Below, piece after piece: positions 23,592 to 35,926 of a DNA stretch of 52,500 bases. A program made the translations under genes and the position numbers. Numbering within the stretch: position 1 is the first letter of the stretch; each line of letters starts with the position of its first letter. Under the pieces are notes generated by a model. It made no database searches, was not told the origin of the DNA, and saw only the letters and a list, made by a program, of their open reading frames with translations. Location: positions 1-52,500 of the forward strand of contig MCFG01000168.1 of assembly GCA_002104895.1 (NCBI GenBank). Reading direction: 5' to 3'. The stretch is from Anaeromyces robustus. Taxonomy: Eukaryota > Neocallimastigomycota > Neocallimastigomycetes > Neocallimastigales > Neocallimastigaceae.

Positions 23592-24332
23592 ATGAAATAT
23601 ATTACTAAATTTTTAACTTTATTTGTTGGTACAACTTTGGTAGTATCCAAAAAAATTTATAAAAGAGATGACCCAGATTTTATAAGTGTTTATAATAGTT
23701 TAGATAATAGTGGTTATGAATTTACTCTTCCAAGTGAAAGTAATGTATCCCCAGAATGTCTTGATGCTATTCATAAAGGTTGTACTTTAGTTTCAAAATT
23801 TGATAGTACTCAATTAACTGAAACTTGTTATGATTTTAATAAAAGTACTTGTGAAGTATTTTTAAATGAACCAAGTAATAAATTATTTGGTAATATTCAA
23901 GGTTGTAAAAACGATGATCCTAATGTATTAACTCAATTTTACAGTGAATATATGGATTTATTTGACTTTGTAAAAAATATGTGTGTCTCCGATGAAAATG
24001 GTAAATTATGTCCACATCTTGAATATTTTACTTTTAATGACTTTTATCTTGATAGTCTTCAAATTACTGAAGAAATTGTTAAAAAATATGTTGATGCTTC
24101 ATGTTATTCAAAAAAATGTACTGAAAATTTAATTGAAGGTTTTGAATCTTATATTAATACCCACGACGAAGATGAATATAAAAATAATAATAAATATATC
24201 GAGGATGGTATTAAACAATTAAAATCTAAAGATTGTAAATCTGGAAATAAACCTAGTAGTGATGCTACAACCATAAAATATACTAGTTCTTTATTAATAA
24301 GTATTGGTATATTTTTATTGGCTTTACTTTAA
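23592..24332 (+). CDS. Cys-rich secreted protein, probably GPI-anchored (246 aa)
   Basis: A single exon with an A-rich leader and an ATG followed directly by a signal peptide (about 1-19, hydrophobic core FLTLFVGTTLVV). A dibasic KR at 25-26 could be a Kex2-type processing site. The mature part has ten cysteines (an even number, suggesting disulfides), is acidic, and mentions no known domain. The C-terminus has a Ser/Thr-rich spacer (KPSSDATTIKYTSS) and ends in a hydrophobic tail (LLISIGIFLLALL) with nothing after it, the layout of a GPI-attachment signal. It is probably a wall or surface protein. I do not recognise the family; function unknown. A cluster of hairpin repeats starts about 120 nt downstream. 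Confidence 0.85.
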   Translation: MKYITKFLTLFVGTTLVVSKKIYKRDDPDFISVYNSLDNSGYEFTLPSESNVSPECLDAIHKGCTLVSKFDSTQLTETCYDFNKSTCEVFLNEPSNKLFGNIQGCKNDDPNVLTQFYSEYMDLFDFVKNMCVSDENGKLCPHLEYFTFNDFYLDSLQITEEIVKKYVDASCYSKKCTENLIEGFESYINTHDEDEYKNNNKYIEDGIKQLKSKDCKSGNKPSSDATTIKYTSSLLISIGIFLLALL

Positions 24333-24451
24333 ATAAAATAAAATAAAATTGCTTTGTAAATATATTTAAACAAAAAAAAAAAAAAAATAAAAATTAAAAT
24401 GTTTATATATAGTATTTTATGAAAAATAAGTAACTATTCATTTTTTTTATT

Positions 24452-24853
24452 AAACTACTAGGAACAACAATAATATTTATTATTAATAATAAAGAAAAAA
24501 AAAAAAAAAAAAATTTACATTTTATAATTGATTTATTTAAATGTAAATTTAATAATTTTGAAACTACTAGGAACAACAATAATAATTTATTATTAATAAT
24601 AAAGAAAAAAGAAAAATAAATAAATTACATTTTATAATTGATTTATTTAAATGTAAATTTAATAATTTTGAAAATAATATTGATTTAACGAACCTATTTT
24701 GTTAATAACAAATAATTACATTTTATAATTGATTTATTAAAATGTAAAATTAAATAGTTTTAAAATTATAATATTAAATAAATTTTTATTAATGATAGTA
24801 AAAAAAAAAAAAAAAAATTACATTTTATAATTGATTTTATATAAATGTAAATT
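24452..24853. repeat. Four copies of a hairpin repeat, two within a 109-bp tandem duplication
   Basis: Units 24452-24560 and 24561-24670 are a tandem duplication starting AAACTACTAGGAACAACAAT. Each contains a stem-loop with arms AAATTTACATTT/AAATGTAAATTT (24511-24522/24539-24550; 24622-24632/24649-24660) around the loop TATAATTGATTTATT. Two further copies of only the stem-loop follow at about 24713-24751 and 24816-24853, with partly compensating changes at the arm ends. Confidence 0.88.
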
Positions 24854-25043
24854 AAATAGTTAAGGAATATATTAATGTAAAAATAAAAATAAAGTTAAAA
24901 TAAAATAATTAAAAAACAAAGAATAATAATTAAAGTGAAAAATAAAATAAAAGATTGAATGAATATATTATTAACAGTGTTCATTTATATAATGACTATA
25001 TATATTTATAAATAGTCATTATATAAGTTAAATTTTTTTAATA

Positions 25044-25097
<54 letters not shown>

Positions 25098-26047
25098 TAT
25101 AATAATAATAATTGTAAAAAAAAATAAAAACATATATAATATGTATATAATAAAAAAATAATTATCAATTATTATTATTATTATTATTTATTAAAACTTT
25201 TACTTAATATTTTATAACTTTTATATAAAAAATTCATGTAGTATAATATATATATAATACTTCTTTTTCTAATAATACATATTTTTTTTTTTAGAAAATA
25301 ATAAAAAAAAAAATTAATTATTATAAATTCATTCAAAAAAATGTTTTTTTTTTTTTTTATTATTATTATTTTTTATTTAATACTTAATCTTTGTTTTATA
25401 ATGGTATTTTTGCTTTTATTATTATTATTATACTCTTTATTCTATAATTTTTATGATAGTAAAAAAGATTTATAATAATAATTAATAATAATTTAAAAGA
25501 AAAAGTATAAAAAATATAAAATATATTTTTTTTTTTTTAAAAAAAAGAAAATAATAATAATTAAAAAAACAATAAATCAACAGATTAATAAATCAGTAAA
25601 ACAATAAATCATAATTTGATATATATATAAGTTTTATTTTGTTCATCAAACACTTGTTTAAATAGGAAAAGTTATTGTATTAATACACTTTATATAATAT
25701 ATATTTTTACACATTTATTTTACATATTTTTTATATCTACATATATATAATAAATAATAAATAAACAATGAATAATAAATAATTAATTTTTTTTATTATC
25801 ATTTATTCATTTATTTATTTATATATTATTTAGTATATTATTTAGTATTTTATATTTTCCTTTTTCTTTTTATTTTTTATAAAATATATAATTTTTATTT
25901 TATTGATTCTTCACCAGTTTTTAATATTAAAAAAAAATATAAAAAAAAATATTAAAAAATTAATCAATATCACTTTCACTTTCATTATAATTTTATTAAA
26001 AAAAAAATAAACATTAAAAAAATATATATTAAAAAATATTCGGTAAT

Positions 26048-26049
<2 letters not shown>

Positions 26050-26097
<48 letters not shown>
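26050..26097. repeat. Long A homopolymer
   Basis: About 47 consecutive A residues flanked by ordinary AT-rich DNA. There is no coding sequence beside it that would make it a retroposon tail. Confidence 0.8.
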
Positions 26098-26099
<2 letters not shown>

Positions 26100-26968
26100 C
26101 TTGCATAAAATAAATGTTTAAAAAAAAAAATTCTACTAAAAAAAAATAGAATTTCTTAAAATTCTATCATGATAAAGGCAGTTGTCAATTAATTTTATTT
26201 TTTATTTTTTATTTTTTATTTTTTAATAGATATTAAAATTTAATATTAATAAAATTAATAAAAAAAAAATTTTTTTTTTTTTTGGTACTACAATAATAAT
26301 AAATAAATAAATATAAACAATTATATTCCATTATATATTCCATTATATATTCATTATATATATATTTATTATTATTATTTTTTAGTATTATTATTATTAT
26401 TATATTAAGAATTTATAACAAAATCGTTAATATTAATTAATACTTTACTTAATGGTAAAAAATATTTATAATTATGCTATAAATATGCTAATATATTAAA
26501 CATCTATTTTTTATATAAAAATGGTTTTTTTCCTTTTTTTTTTTTTCTTTGAAAACAAAAAAAAAAAAAAAACATAAATTCTAAAACAAAAATAATAAAA
26601 TAAAAGTAATAATAAAAAAATAACATTTAAATTATACAAAAAATAAAAAAATCATAATTTTTTTTTCATAAAGTTTTAATACAAAAAGATATATATATAT
26701 ATATATAAAACATTATAAGAATTTTGTAATATTTTTTCTATTATATATATTAAAAACCTATCCTAATATATAAAAAACAAATTTCTATATTACATATTTT
26801 ATTTTTATTTTGTATATAAAGACTATATAAAAAAAATTTGTATAATAAATATATAGTTATTAAATATAATAATTTAATATTTCATAATAATAAGAATTTC
26901 TTAAATTTTTAACAACAAAAAAAAAAAAATTTGTCTTTAATAAGTAAAAGGTTTGAAAAAAAAAAAAA

Positions 26969-27722
26969 ATGTCTGAATCAAAAACATCTGGAAGTAATTT
27001 AACTCTTGTCATTCTTATTGGAGTAATTTTTTTTATAGTTCTCATTATTGGCATAGTTATTTATTACAAAAAAAAAAGTAAAATATGAAAATAATGAAAA
27101 TAATAAAAATAAAAAAATTAAGAAAAGAAAATCTTCTGAATCTATTGACCCAGAAATTTTCTGTGTTGATAATGATAGTGAAATTCAAGAGATTAATGAA
27201 AATATTATTTTAGAAGAAGAAGAAAAATTTAAAGAATATAATAATAACCATAACTATAAACAAGATGTTTGTATTGTCAATGATCATAATAATAATGAAA
27301 ATTCTGAAGATAATACAAAAGAAAATACAATTACTATCGTTGTTAGTAATACAGCCAATTCCAATGATACTCAAGCCAATAGCACAAGTCCTTCTAATGA
27401 TACTCAAGCCAATAGCACAAGTCCTTCTAATGATACTCATGCCGATAGCACAAGTCCTTCTAATGTTAATAGTAAAAGTCAATCTAATTATAAAGCTCTT
27501 CATGAATTTTTAGGTTCAGAAGATTCTACTACAAGTCTTTCTAATGATAATTCTCTTCATTCATTTTTAAATTCACATGATACTACTAAAAAAAATAATT
27601 CTGATTATAAAGCTCTACATTCATTTTTAAATTCAAATGGTACTACTACTAATAAAAATAATAATAATTTTTTTCATTCATTTATGAGTTCACAGAATAA
27701 TAATCCAAAACATTATTACTAA
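26969..27722 (+). pseudogene. Single-pass membrane protein with repetitive cytoplasmic tail, split by a slip in an A10 run
   Basis: ATG 26969. The first 37 codons give a short N-terminus and one membrane helix (LTLVILIGVIFFIVLIIGIV), then a Lys run, and end at TGA just after the A10 run at 27068-27077. One base fewer there opens a frame to TAA 27720-27722, about 250 aa in all. The tail reads KKRKSSESIDPEIF, an acidic part, three 11-residue repeats NDTQANSTSPS (33-bp units 27363-27461), and four copies of a degenerate LHSFLNS motif (KALHEFLGS, NSLHSFLNS, KALHSFLNS, NFFHSFMSS). A GT..AG intron at the break does not restore the frame. It is either a sequence error, RNA slippage on the A run, or a real lesion. 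Family unknown. Confidence 0.72.
27363..27461 (+). repeat. Coding minisatellite, three 33-bp units
   Basis: Units 27363-27395 and 27396-27428 are identical; 27429-27461 differs at two bases. Each encodes 11 residues, so copy-number change would keep the frame. Confidence 0.9.
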
Positions 27723-27859
27723 ATATTTGATATAAATAATATATATAACATAAAAAGTAATAAAATTTAATGTATAAAAAAAATTTTTTTATTAAATTTT
27801 TTTTTTATATATATCATAAATTTTAATTCATATTCAAGCTTAAATATTTAAGTATAAAA

Positions 27860-27890
<31 letters not shown>

Positions 27891-28864
27891 AACAAAACAA
27901 ATAGAAAAAATAAAAAAAAACGAAAAAACGAAAAAACGAAAAAATAAAAAAATTAAAAAATAAAAAATAAAAAATAAAAAAATAAAAAGAAATAAAAAAG
28001 TAGTTTTTTTTATTTTTTTTTTATATATTATGGGTATAAATATTAAATTCAATGAAAATAATAAAATTAGAATAATATAAATTTTTTTTTTCTTTTTTAA
28101 TGATGTATTATTATTTTTAATAGTGTTTTTTTTTTTTTTTTTTTTTTATGTTCTCTTTAGTCCTCATTTATTTTTATGTTCAATTTTCATCAAGTTTAAA
28201 AGTATCCAAGATTCCGATAACTAAATTTTTATCATTAATCTTCAATTATTATAAATTAAAACTTTCTTACTAACTTTTTAGCATTTAATTCTTCTTCATA
28301 AATTATTTATAATAAAATATATATATATATATATATATTTTTTTTTTAAGTTTATATTTAAGAATCTTTTATAAAATTAAGAATTCTCAAATTTTTATAT
28401 TTATTTTCAAATTTTATATTTTGAATATTTTGAATATTTTCATCTTTAACTTTGTATTGTAAATGAATGACTTATACTTATTCTCTCTTTTTCAGAATCA
28501 TTAAATAGGATAACTAAAGAAGGTGTAACTAGTTTCTGAAATTCGCGAAATATTTTTGATATCCATGAAAATTAATAATCTTAAAAACAAAATTCGAGTA
28601 ATTTAGAGAAATAACATTTTTTTATTGTATGAACCATAATTACTATATCATCATCAATCATTATCTTTTTTCTTGATTAAATAAATACTAGTGGAATAAA
28701 TTTATTTCCAGTTGACTTATATGTCATTAAAAAAATGGGCCATATCTATACGGATATTATTTTTAATTAAAAAATAAAATAAAAAAAAAATTCGTCTTTT
28801 TTTTTTTTTTTTAACCCATAGATGTAAAAAAGATGTAAATATTTTTTAATATGATTATCGAAAA

Positions 28865-28914
<50 letters not shown>

Positions 28915-29756
28915 GTACATTTCTCCAATTCTTAGATATAAATTCATTGATATTTACTATTTACACTGATTTACAATATCAAATCATAGAAAAAATATTT
29001 TTTTTATCTATATTTCTTTTTTTTTTTATTTTTATCCTTTCTTTTTTTTTTTTTTTTTTTTTAGGTTTACAGTCTGTCTGATAAATTAGTAAAAATACTT
29101 TTCATATTATAAGTTTTATTTTTTTTTTAAATAAAATTATTTATTATTTTAAATAAAGATTAAGCCTATTTTTTTTTTTTTTTTAATTATAGGATAATGA
29201 CAAACCTTTAAAGATAAATCATAAATCATTAAAATAGTTGATATACAAGTAAAATCTGATAATTTTTTTTTTCATATATATATTTTAATCATTTTAAATA
29301 TTTTTTTATATTTTTTTTATTTTTTTTTATTTTTTTATTTTTTATTTTTTCAATTTACATATATTTATATTTATACAAATAAAAAAAAGTTAGTTTTTTA
29401 ATAATAAAATAATTATTTTCTTTTTTTTAAAAAGTTTTGCATTTTACATTTTATAGGTTTACATAAAGTTTTAGATAGATATAAAATTTTAAAAAAATTT
29501 AAAAAAAAAAGTTTGTAGTGTTTCTGAAAAAAAGAAAAATCATAAAAAAAAAAAAAAAAAACAAGAATTATATAAAAGAAAAAAAAAAAAAGATTTTATA
29601 AAAAGAAAAAATAAAGATTTTTTTTTTTATTTCCTTAAAAAATATTATCTGAATTATTTCCTTACTAATTATTTCTATTTATATAAACTTTTTTTTTTTT
29701 TTTTTTTTTTTCAATAATTATATGATTTCTATTTTATTATGTAAATGTATATATAT

Positions 29757-29852
29757 ATTTTAATTAAAGATATATAATAAAAAAAAATTATGAATAATTT
29801 ATATTTTTTTATCATTCATTATAATTTTTATATATATATCTTTAATTAAAAT
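29757..29852. repeat. 20-bp perfect inverted repeat with structured spacer
   Basis: Arms 29757-29776 and 29833-29852 are exact reverse complements (core TTAATTAAAGATATATA). The 56-nt spacer has its own shorter complementary segments, so the whole could fold as one branched hairpin. MITE-like or terminator-like; undecided. Confidence 0.7.
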
Positions 29853-29933
29853 TTAATTTTTTTAAGTTATTATTATTATAATAAAATAGATTTAATCATA
29901 AGAGTTTTAATGTTTTTTTTTTTTTTATGTTAA

Positions 29934-29971
29934 TTTTTTATTTATTTCTTTTAAAAGAAATAAATAAAAAA
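29934..29971. terminator. 38-bp perfect palindrome about 50 bp after the GH30 stop codon
   Basis: Arms 29934-29952 and 29953-29971 (TATTTATTTCTTTT / AAAAGAAATAAATA) are exact reverse complements with no loop. The position just downstream of the minus-strand GH30 gene suggests a 3'-end signal, but the low-complexity content means chance is possible. Confidence 0.35.
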
Positions 29972-30023
29972 AAAAGTAACTTTTATTTGTTATTTTGATG
30001 TTATTTATTTTAGGTTATTTTTT

Positions 30024-31735
30024 TTACCATTCAACATCATCAACAATAAAAGTAGTAATAGAATTAGCTTTTAATTCAGCATTGAAACCTTTACCATAGG
30101 GAACAAGTGATGGAAGTTCAGCCCAATGTTCACCATTATTAATAGAACCACTAGTTCTAATAACTTTAACATTATAACCAACACTTGTAAAAGTGGAAAG
30201 GTTAAAATCAACAATTTTATTAGTACCAGCTGGATTAGTTGCTACAATAACTAATTTTTTACCTTGACTATCATAGGCAGCAACAGAATTATTATAACAT
30301 CCAATAATAGTATAACCTGGACGAATGTATCTTGAGAATTGACCAAAACCATAATATTTTTGAGAAAGAATAATTTTATCATTATCATGATCAGCGACAG
30401 CAACCCCCCAATAACCACCATTAAGATTAATCATACCTGAATCTCTATTACCATTATAACCAGTTTTACTAATATGATTAGGTTATTATTTTCAGCAAGA
30501 AGTCTTAATTCATCACGTTTACTTCCACCATAAGTATGGGTATCAATTCTAGTAATAATATTTTTAGCTTCATTACTAAGTTTTTGGAATGAAGTAATTT
30601 GAGTATCAATACTAGTTTCATCTGTACCACTAATTTGCATATCTCTTAAACCTCTTTGATCAATAGCTTTTTTAAGTTCAACAATAATTTTGGATTCAGA
30701 ATTACCTTGATCAAAGTGACAACCTTCTTGTTTTTTACTATTAGCTCCCCAATAATTAGTGAAGGGTTCATTAACAGGGGTAATACTTTGGAAACCAACA
30801 CCCCAACTTGTTTTGAAATGTTCAGCAACATCAGCAAGATATTTAGCAAAAGCAGGGTAAGCATCACTTTTAAGATTATCCTTATTAGCATCAAAATTAC
30901 CTGTGGAACAACCAGAATTCGTCATAAAGTATGGTGGAGAATTAGAGAAAGCTTCTACAATAATTTCATCTCTATTTTTAGCAACAGATTTTAATAAAAC
31001 ATTTCTTTGATTAGCATCACTATTCCAATTATAATCCCAAGTATATGATCTACCATCATATCTTGGATTAATAGCATAACCTGGCATATTTGAATCTGTT
31101 CTAGTAATATGATGATGAGTTGGATCATCACCACCACCAATATTATAACGAATAACGGTAAGACCTAAACCATTGACTTTATCATAAAAGAGAGTAGCAG
31201 CTTTTTCAGCTAAAGAATCTGAATAACCAAGACGATTAGCCCACCAACAGAAACTTGTACCAAAACCTTCAAATCTACGATTATTAAAGTTAGAAGCGTA
31301 AATTTGTTTAACATTAGTACTAATATCAGGTTTTGGATGTTGAGCAGGTCTTTGTGGTACTTGAGTTGGTTGAACAGCTGGTTGAGTTATAGCTGGTTGA
31401 GTTACTGCTGGTTGAGTGGTAGGATTTTGAGTTTTTTGAATACCACACCATTGTCCATTTTCAACACCCCATTGACCATCACTATCTGACATTTCGACTG
31501 CTGTAGTTGATTTACAACATGGGTAACCAAGTTTTGCTGACCAACAATTCGAATTTTGATTTTCAATTATACCACACCATTCACCATTTTCAATACTCCA
31601 CTTACCATCATTATCTGTATAAAAAACTTGTGCAGAATATTCACAACATGGAAAACCAAGACGTGTTGCCCAACAATCAGCTGAAGCTTTTGTAGCAAGT
31701 GCTATTGAAATTAAAAGTGCAAATCCTGTTTTCAT
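30024..31735 (-). pseudogene. Dockerin-bearing GH30 glycoside hydrolase, frameshifted near its nucleophile (about 570 aa)
   Basis: Signal peptide 1-19, two fungal dockerins (about 20-56, 63-99; pattern CW..RLG.PCC...DGKW..ENG.WCG), a Pro/Thr/Gln linker (100-140), then a GH30 barrel: FEGFGTSFCWWANRLG, LGLTVIRYNIGGGDDP, FSNSPPYFMTNSG and acid/base ITPVNEP (Glu323). It best resembles endo-beta-1,6-galactanase-type GH30 (subfamily 5), so arabinogalactan side chains are the likely substrate. Dockerins tether such enzymes to the gut-fungal cellulosome. The frame from 31735 runs out at 30431. The correct one (beta domain, ending FIVDDVEW at 30024) starts near 30480, so one base is missing. Just after the break the expected nucleophile motif SE(T/Y)G reads SKTG (Lys codon 30465-30467). 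Either a dead gene or a locus with an error; the base at the nucleophile deserves a check. Confidence 0.88.
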
Positions 31736-32473
31736 TTTTAATTTATAAATTTATGATGAAATTTATTAACTTTTTTCTATTTTTTGATTTAAAGAATTTA
31801 ATAAAATTATAATTTGATTTTAAGTATATATTTTATTTAATTGTAATATTTGAAATTTCTTTTATTATTATATATAAATCGTTTAATTATATAGATAAAT
31901 TAATACATATAAACTATTTTATTTTATTTAAAATAAGTTTTATATATTTATATATATTATTTTTATTTATTTAATTATTTATTGGTTTATATTGGAAAAG
32001 AATATTATAAATAATTTAATTATTTTTTTTTAAAACATTCAATGCTTTAATAGTTTAATTTATATATATATAGGTCTTGCCTAAATATAATTTGAAGATT
32101 TAAAAATTGAATTGAAAAATATTGTACAGTATAAAAAAAGTAATATCAATTATTTTATTATTTTTTATAAAATAAAATTGATTTTTTTATATTACTTTAT
32201 AATTTATATTTTTTTTTACAAGAAAAAAAAGTATTGAAAAAAGTGTATTTATATATAAATAAGAAATTATATATATATATATATATAAATAGCTATATTA
32301 AAATTAAAGAATACAATAAAAAAAATTAAAAGAATACAATAAAAAAAAAAGTTTTTATAAAAAAAAAAGTGTTGCAAAATAAAAAGAGAAAGAAAAAAAT
32401 TTTTTTATTAATTATTATACTTTTATTAAATATTAAAAAAAAAAATGATATAAAAATATGTCATAACTTTTTT

Positions 32474-32578
<105 letters not shown>

Positions 32579-33456
32579 ATCACAATAGAAATGACAAAAT
32601 AAATAAAATAAAATTAAAATGACTATAGATTAACACACGTTTAATTATGAATCATCTTGAGAATTATTGGTTAATTTTATTATTAAGATTATAAAAAAAT
32701 ATAATGTAATATAATAAATATAATATATTATAATATATTATAATATAATAATATTAATAATTAATAAATTCTTTATATAATTTATATACATAAAATTAAA
32801 ATATAATTACATTATATTTATTATATTATATTATATTATATTATATGTTATTATATTATATTATATGGTATTATATGATATTCTATTTATTTTATATTTT
32901 ATATTTTATTAAATTAATAAAAATTTTTATAATTATTAAAGTTAAATTTTAATAAATTTTAATAAATTTTTTTTTTAAATAATTAGATTATGGAAAATAT
33001 ATTAATAATTAAATTAATTATGGAAAATAATAAAAGTATAATAAAAAATTAATTTAAAAATTATCAATCCAATATTTAAATATTTATTTTAATATAATGG
33101 ATGAAGGATTACTATAATAAAGAAAGAAAGGAGTGGTTGATAATTGAAAATTATTGAAAATATTAAAAATAATTGAAAATTATTAAAATTATTAAAAATT
33201 ATTGAAAATATTAAAAATATTAATTATTAAACTTTATTTCTAATTTTTTTTATTCTACAATATTAATAAGAATTAAAATTTATAATTAAAAATTAATAAT
33301 TAAAAATACACAAAAAAAAAATTTTTTTTTTAAATTTTATTTTATATTTTTTATAATTAATTTTTATTATATTAAATTTTTTTTTTAAAAATATAATTTT
33401 TACTATAAAAATTTATATATAAATATATATTAAATCATCCAGTATAAAATTAATAA

Positions 33457-33491
<35 letters not shown>

Positions 33492-34809
33492 ATGAATGAA
33501 TAAATAAATAAATTATTATATTATTTTTTATTAATTAAAAGTATTATTATAATATTATAATATTATTATAATATTATTATTGTTATTATATTTATATAGA
33601 TGTATACAGGTAAATCATTCTATTTTCTTGTTATACAAAAAATACAATATAAAATTTATTATATATAAAATGATGTTCATAAGTTTACACTAAATTATAT
33701 TTAATTAATATTAATATTATAATTTTTTATTTTTTCCTTTTTAATGTATTTTTATTTTTTTTATTTTTTTTATATTAGTTTATTTGTTTATATAATTTAT
33801 TAAAGAATTAATATAATTATTAATACTATACATATTACAATATATTCTAATATATTATTTATAATTATTAATATTATACATATTACAATATATTCTAATA
33901 TATTAATAAATCATTATAAATAAAATTTAAATTATTATTAATTTAAATTTTTACCGCATATTACAAAAAAAAAAACATACAATAAATTATATAATATTAA
34001 TATAAAAAAATATATAATAATATATAATAATATAAAATAATATATAAAAATATATTAATATTTTTTAATAATATATAATATAAAAGTAAATACCATATGA
34101 ACCGCTCCATCATTACAACAATATTTAAGAATTACTTATAATTAATAAATAATAATTATAATTAGTTAAAATCATAATTAATAAATTTGTTTTTTTTTTA
34201 AAAAACAATTATAAAATTAAAAATATTTTTTTTATAATAAATAAACTTTTATTATATATAAATTTTAAAATATTTTTTTATAACAAATAAAGTTTTGTCA
34301 ATTATGGGAAACATTTGATATTTTTGGTTTTTTTATTTATTTTTAACAATGAAATAAAATAATTAAAATTATTTTTAGGAAAATAGGAAAAATAAATAAT
34401 TATTCATTTTATATTTTTAATATATTTTATTTTTAATAAATTATATATAATAAATAAATATGTATATATTTTGAAAAAAAAAAAAGCAAAACAAAAAACA
34501 AAACAAATTTTATTTATATTTAATATTTCAATTAATGACATGAATATATTTATTTTTTCTAATGATGTAATAGTAAATTAATTTATATTTATATTAATAA
34601 ACTTATAAAAACAAAAATAATAATATGTAGATATAAATAATGAAACAAAATTAGATATATATAAAAAAAACATGTAAATATTATTATAATTGTTGAATTG
34701 TTGATGTTTTATTCCTCAAAAAAAGTGGAAATTTGTTGTTTATTGGTAGGTTTCATGCTATATGATTAATGTTAATTTTAAGTATTGTATTGGAACTAAA
34801 ATTTTATAA

Positions 34810-34893
34810 TTAGAAAATATTTTAGGACATAAAATTTATTATTATTGTTTTAAAAAAAAATTAATATATTTTATGTCCTAAAACATTTTCTAA
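34810..34893. repeat. Long hairpin, 25-bp stem with one mismatch
   Basis: Arms 34810-34834 and 34869-34893 are reverse complementary except for one position (A versus G at the tenth base). The core is TTTTAGGACATAAAA, not simple repeat. The loop is 34 nt. The shape fits a foldback MITE or a hairpin RNA precursor. Confidence 0.85.
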
Positions 34894-34942
34894 CTAAATA
34901 AAAGCTATTAATAAAAAGGTTAAAAATTTAAAAAAATATATT

Positions 34943-34973
<31 letters not shown>

Positions 34974-35869
34974 TAACAAATAATAATAACAAATAATAAT
35001 AATAATAATAATAATAATAATTATAATAATAATAATAAAAATATATTTAATTAATTCATTTTCACATTAATTATCACGTTAATAAAAATTTAGTTTTTTT
35101 TTAAATTCTAATTACATTTGTTTGCATGGCTAATGAAATGTTATTAATATTTTATAATAAAATATAATATAAAATTATAAAATTGTTATATTTTATAAAG
35201 AATCATTGTATTTATTAATTTTTTATTTATTTATTTATTTATTTAAACATACCAAATATAATAAATATTGTATATTAGAATTAAATATTTAATTTAATCA
35301 TTAGTATAATCAAATCAAAATTATATTAATATGTACATAAATATGAATTATCAAAATATAAATATAAAAATAAAAATATAATATGTAAAAGTAAAATTTC
35401 TAATAATATCTTTTGAATTCAATAATGATTTTGAATATTATTTTTTTTATTTTAATTTACATTACTATCAGTGTTAACTACTTATAATATTAATTCTGAA
35501 TTCATTGGTTAAAAAAAAAAACTTTTTTAGTAAATTATTTTTCATTTTACAGTGATGATTATAACTTACTATTTGAAGAAAAAGAGGAGGTAACGTTTGT
35601 CATTTTTAGTGTAGTTTATATAAAGAAGTTTTTCCTTTATATTTGTAATTATCATATTCATGATTAATACTAGCTAAATAATCATCATTTTTTTTATATT
35701 TATTATAAGTTTATCGTCATTACTTCACAGACACATATCGATTTAAAATGTCAAAATAATATTTCGAAAGTTGTTTATAAGGATCTTGTTATATTTAAAT
35801 AAAAAAATTTTCCATTACAATAAATAATATAAAAAAAATTATATTTATAAACCATTAAATCAATTTTTT

Positions 35870-35926
<57 letters not shown>

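Larger units (their letters stand above)
24333..26968. other. AT-rich intergenic with hairpin repeats and microsatellites, no gene seen
   Basis: Besides the hairpin cluster it holds an (AAT)n array (about 25039-25097), a long A run (about 26050-26097) and further AT tracts. No coding region was recognised on either strand. Confidence 0.65.
27723..30023. other. AT-rich intergenic with a possible gene relic and two inverted repeats
   Basis: Mostly A/T runs. A less biased island at about 28440-28770 contains short peptide-like frames on both strands (see findings). Close to the GH30 3' end lie a 20-bp inverted repeat (29757-29776/29833-29852) and a 38-bp perfect palindrome (29934-29971). Confidence 0.6.

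Noticed and set aside
27078-27125. Short intron after the A10 run in the TM-protein gene
   Set aside because: There is no T-rich tract, and every GT...AG choice I tried leaves the wrong frame; a one-base slip explains it.
30480-30534. Intron (GTAAACG...ATTAG) in the GH30 gene at the break
   Set aside because: Joining the exons keeps the wrong frame downstream, so it does not explain the shift.
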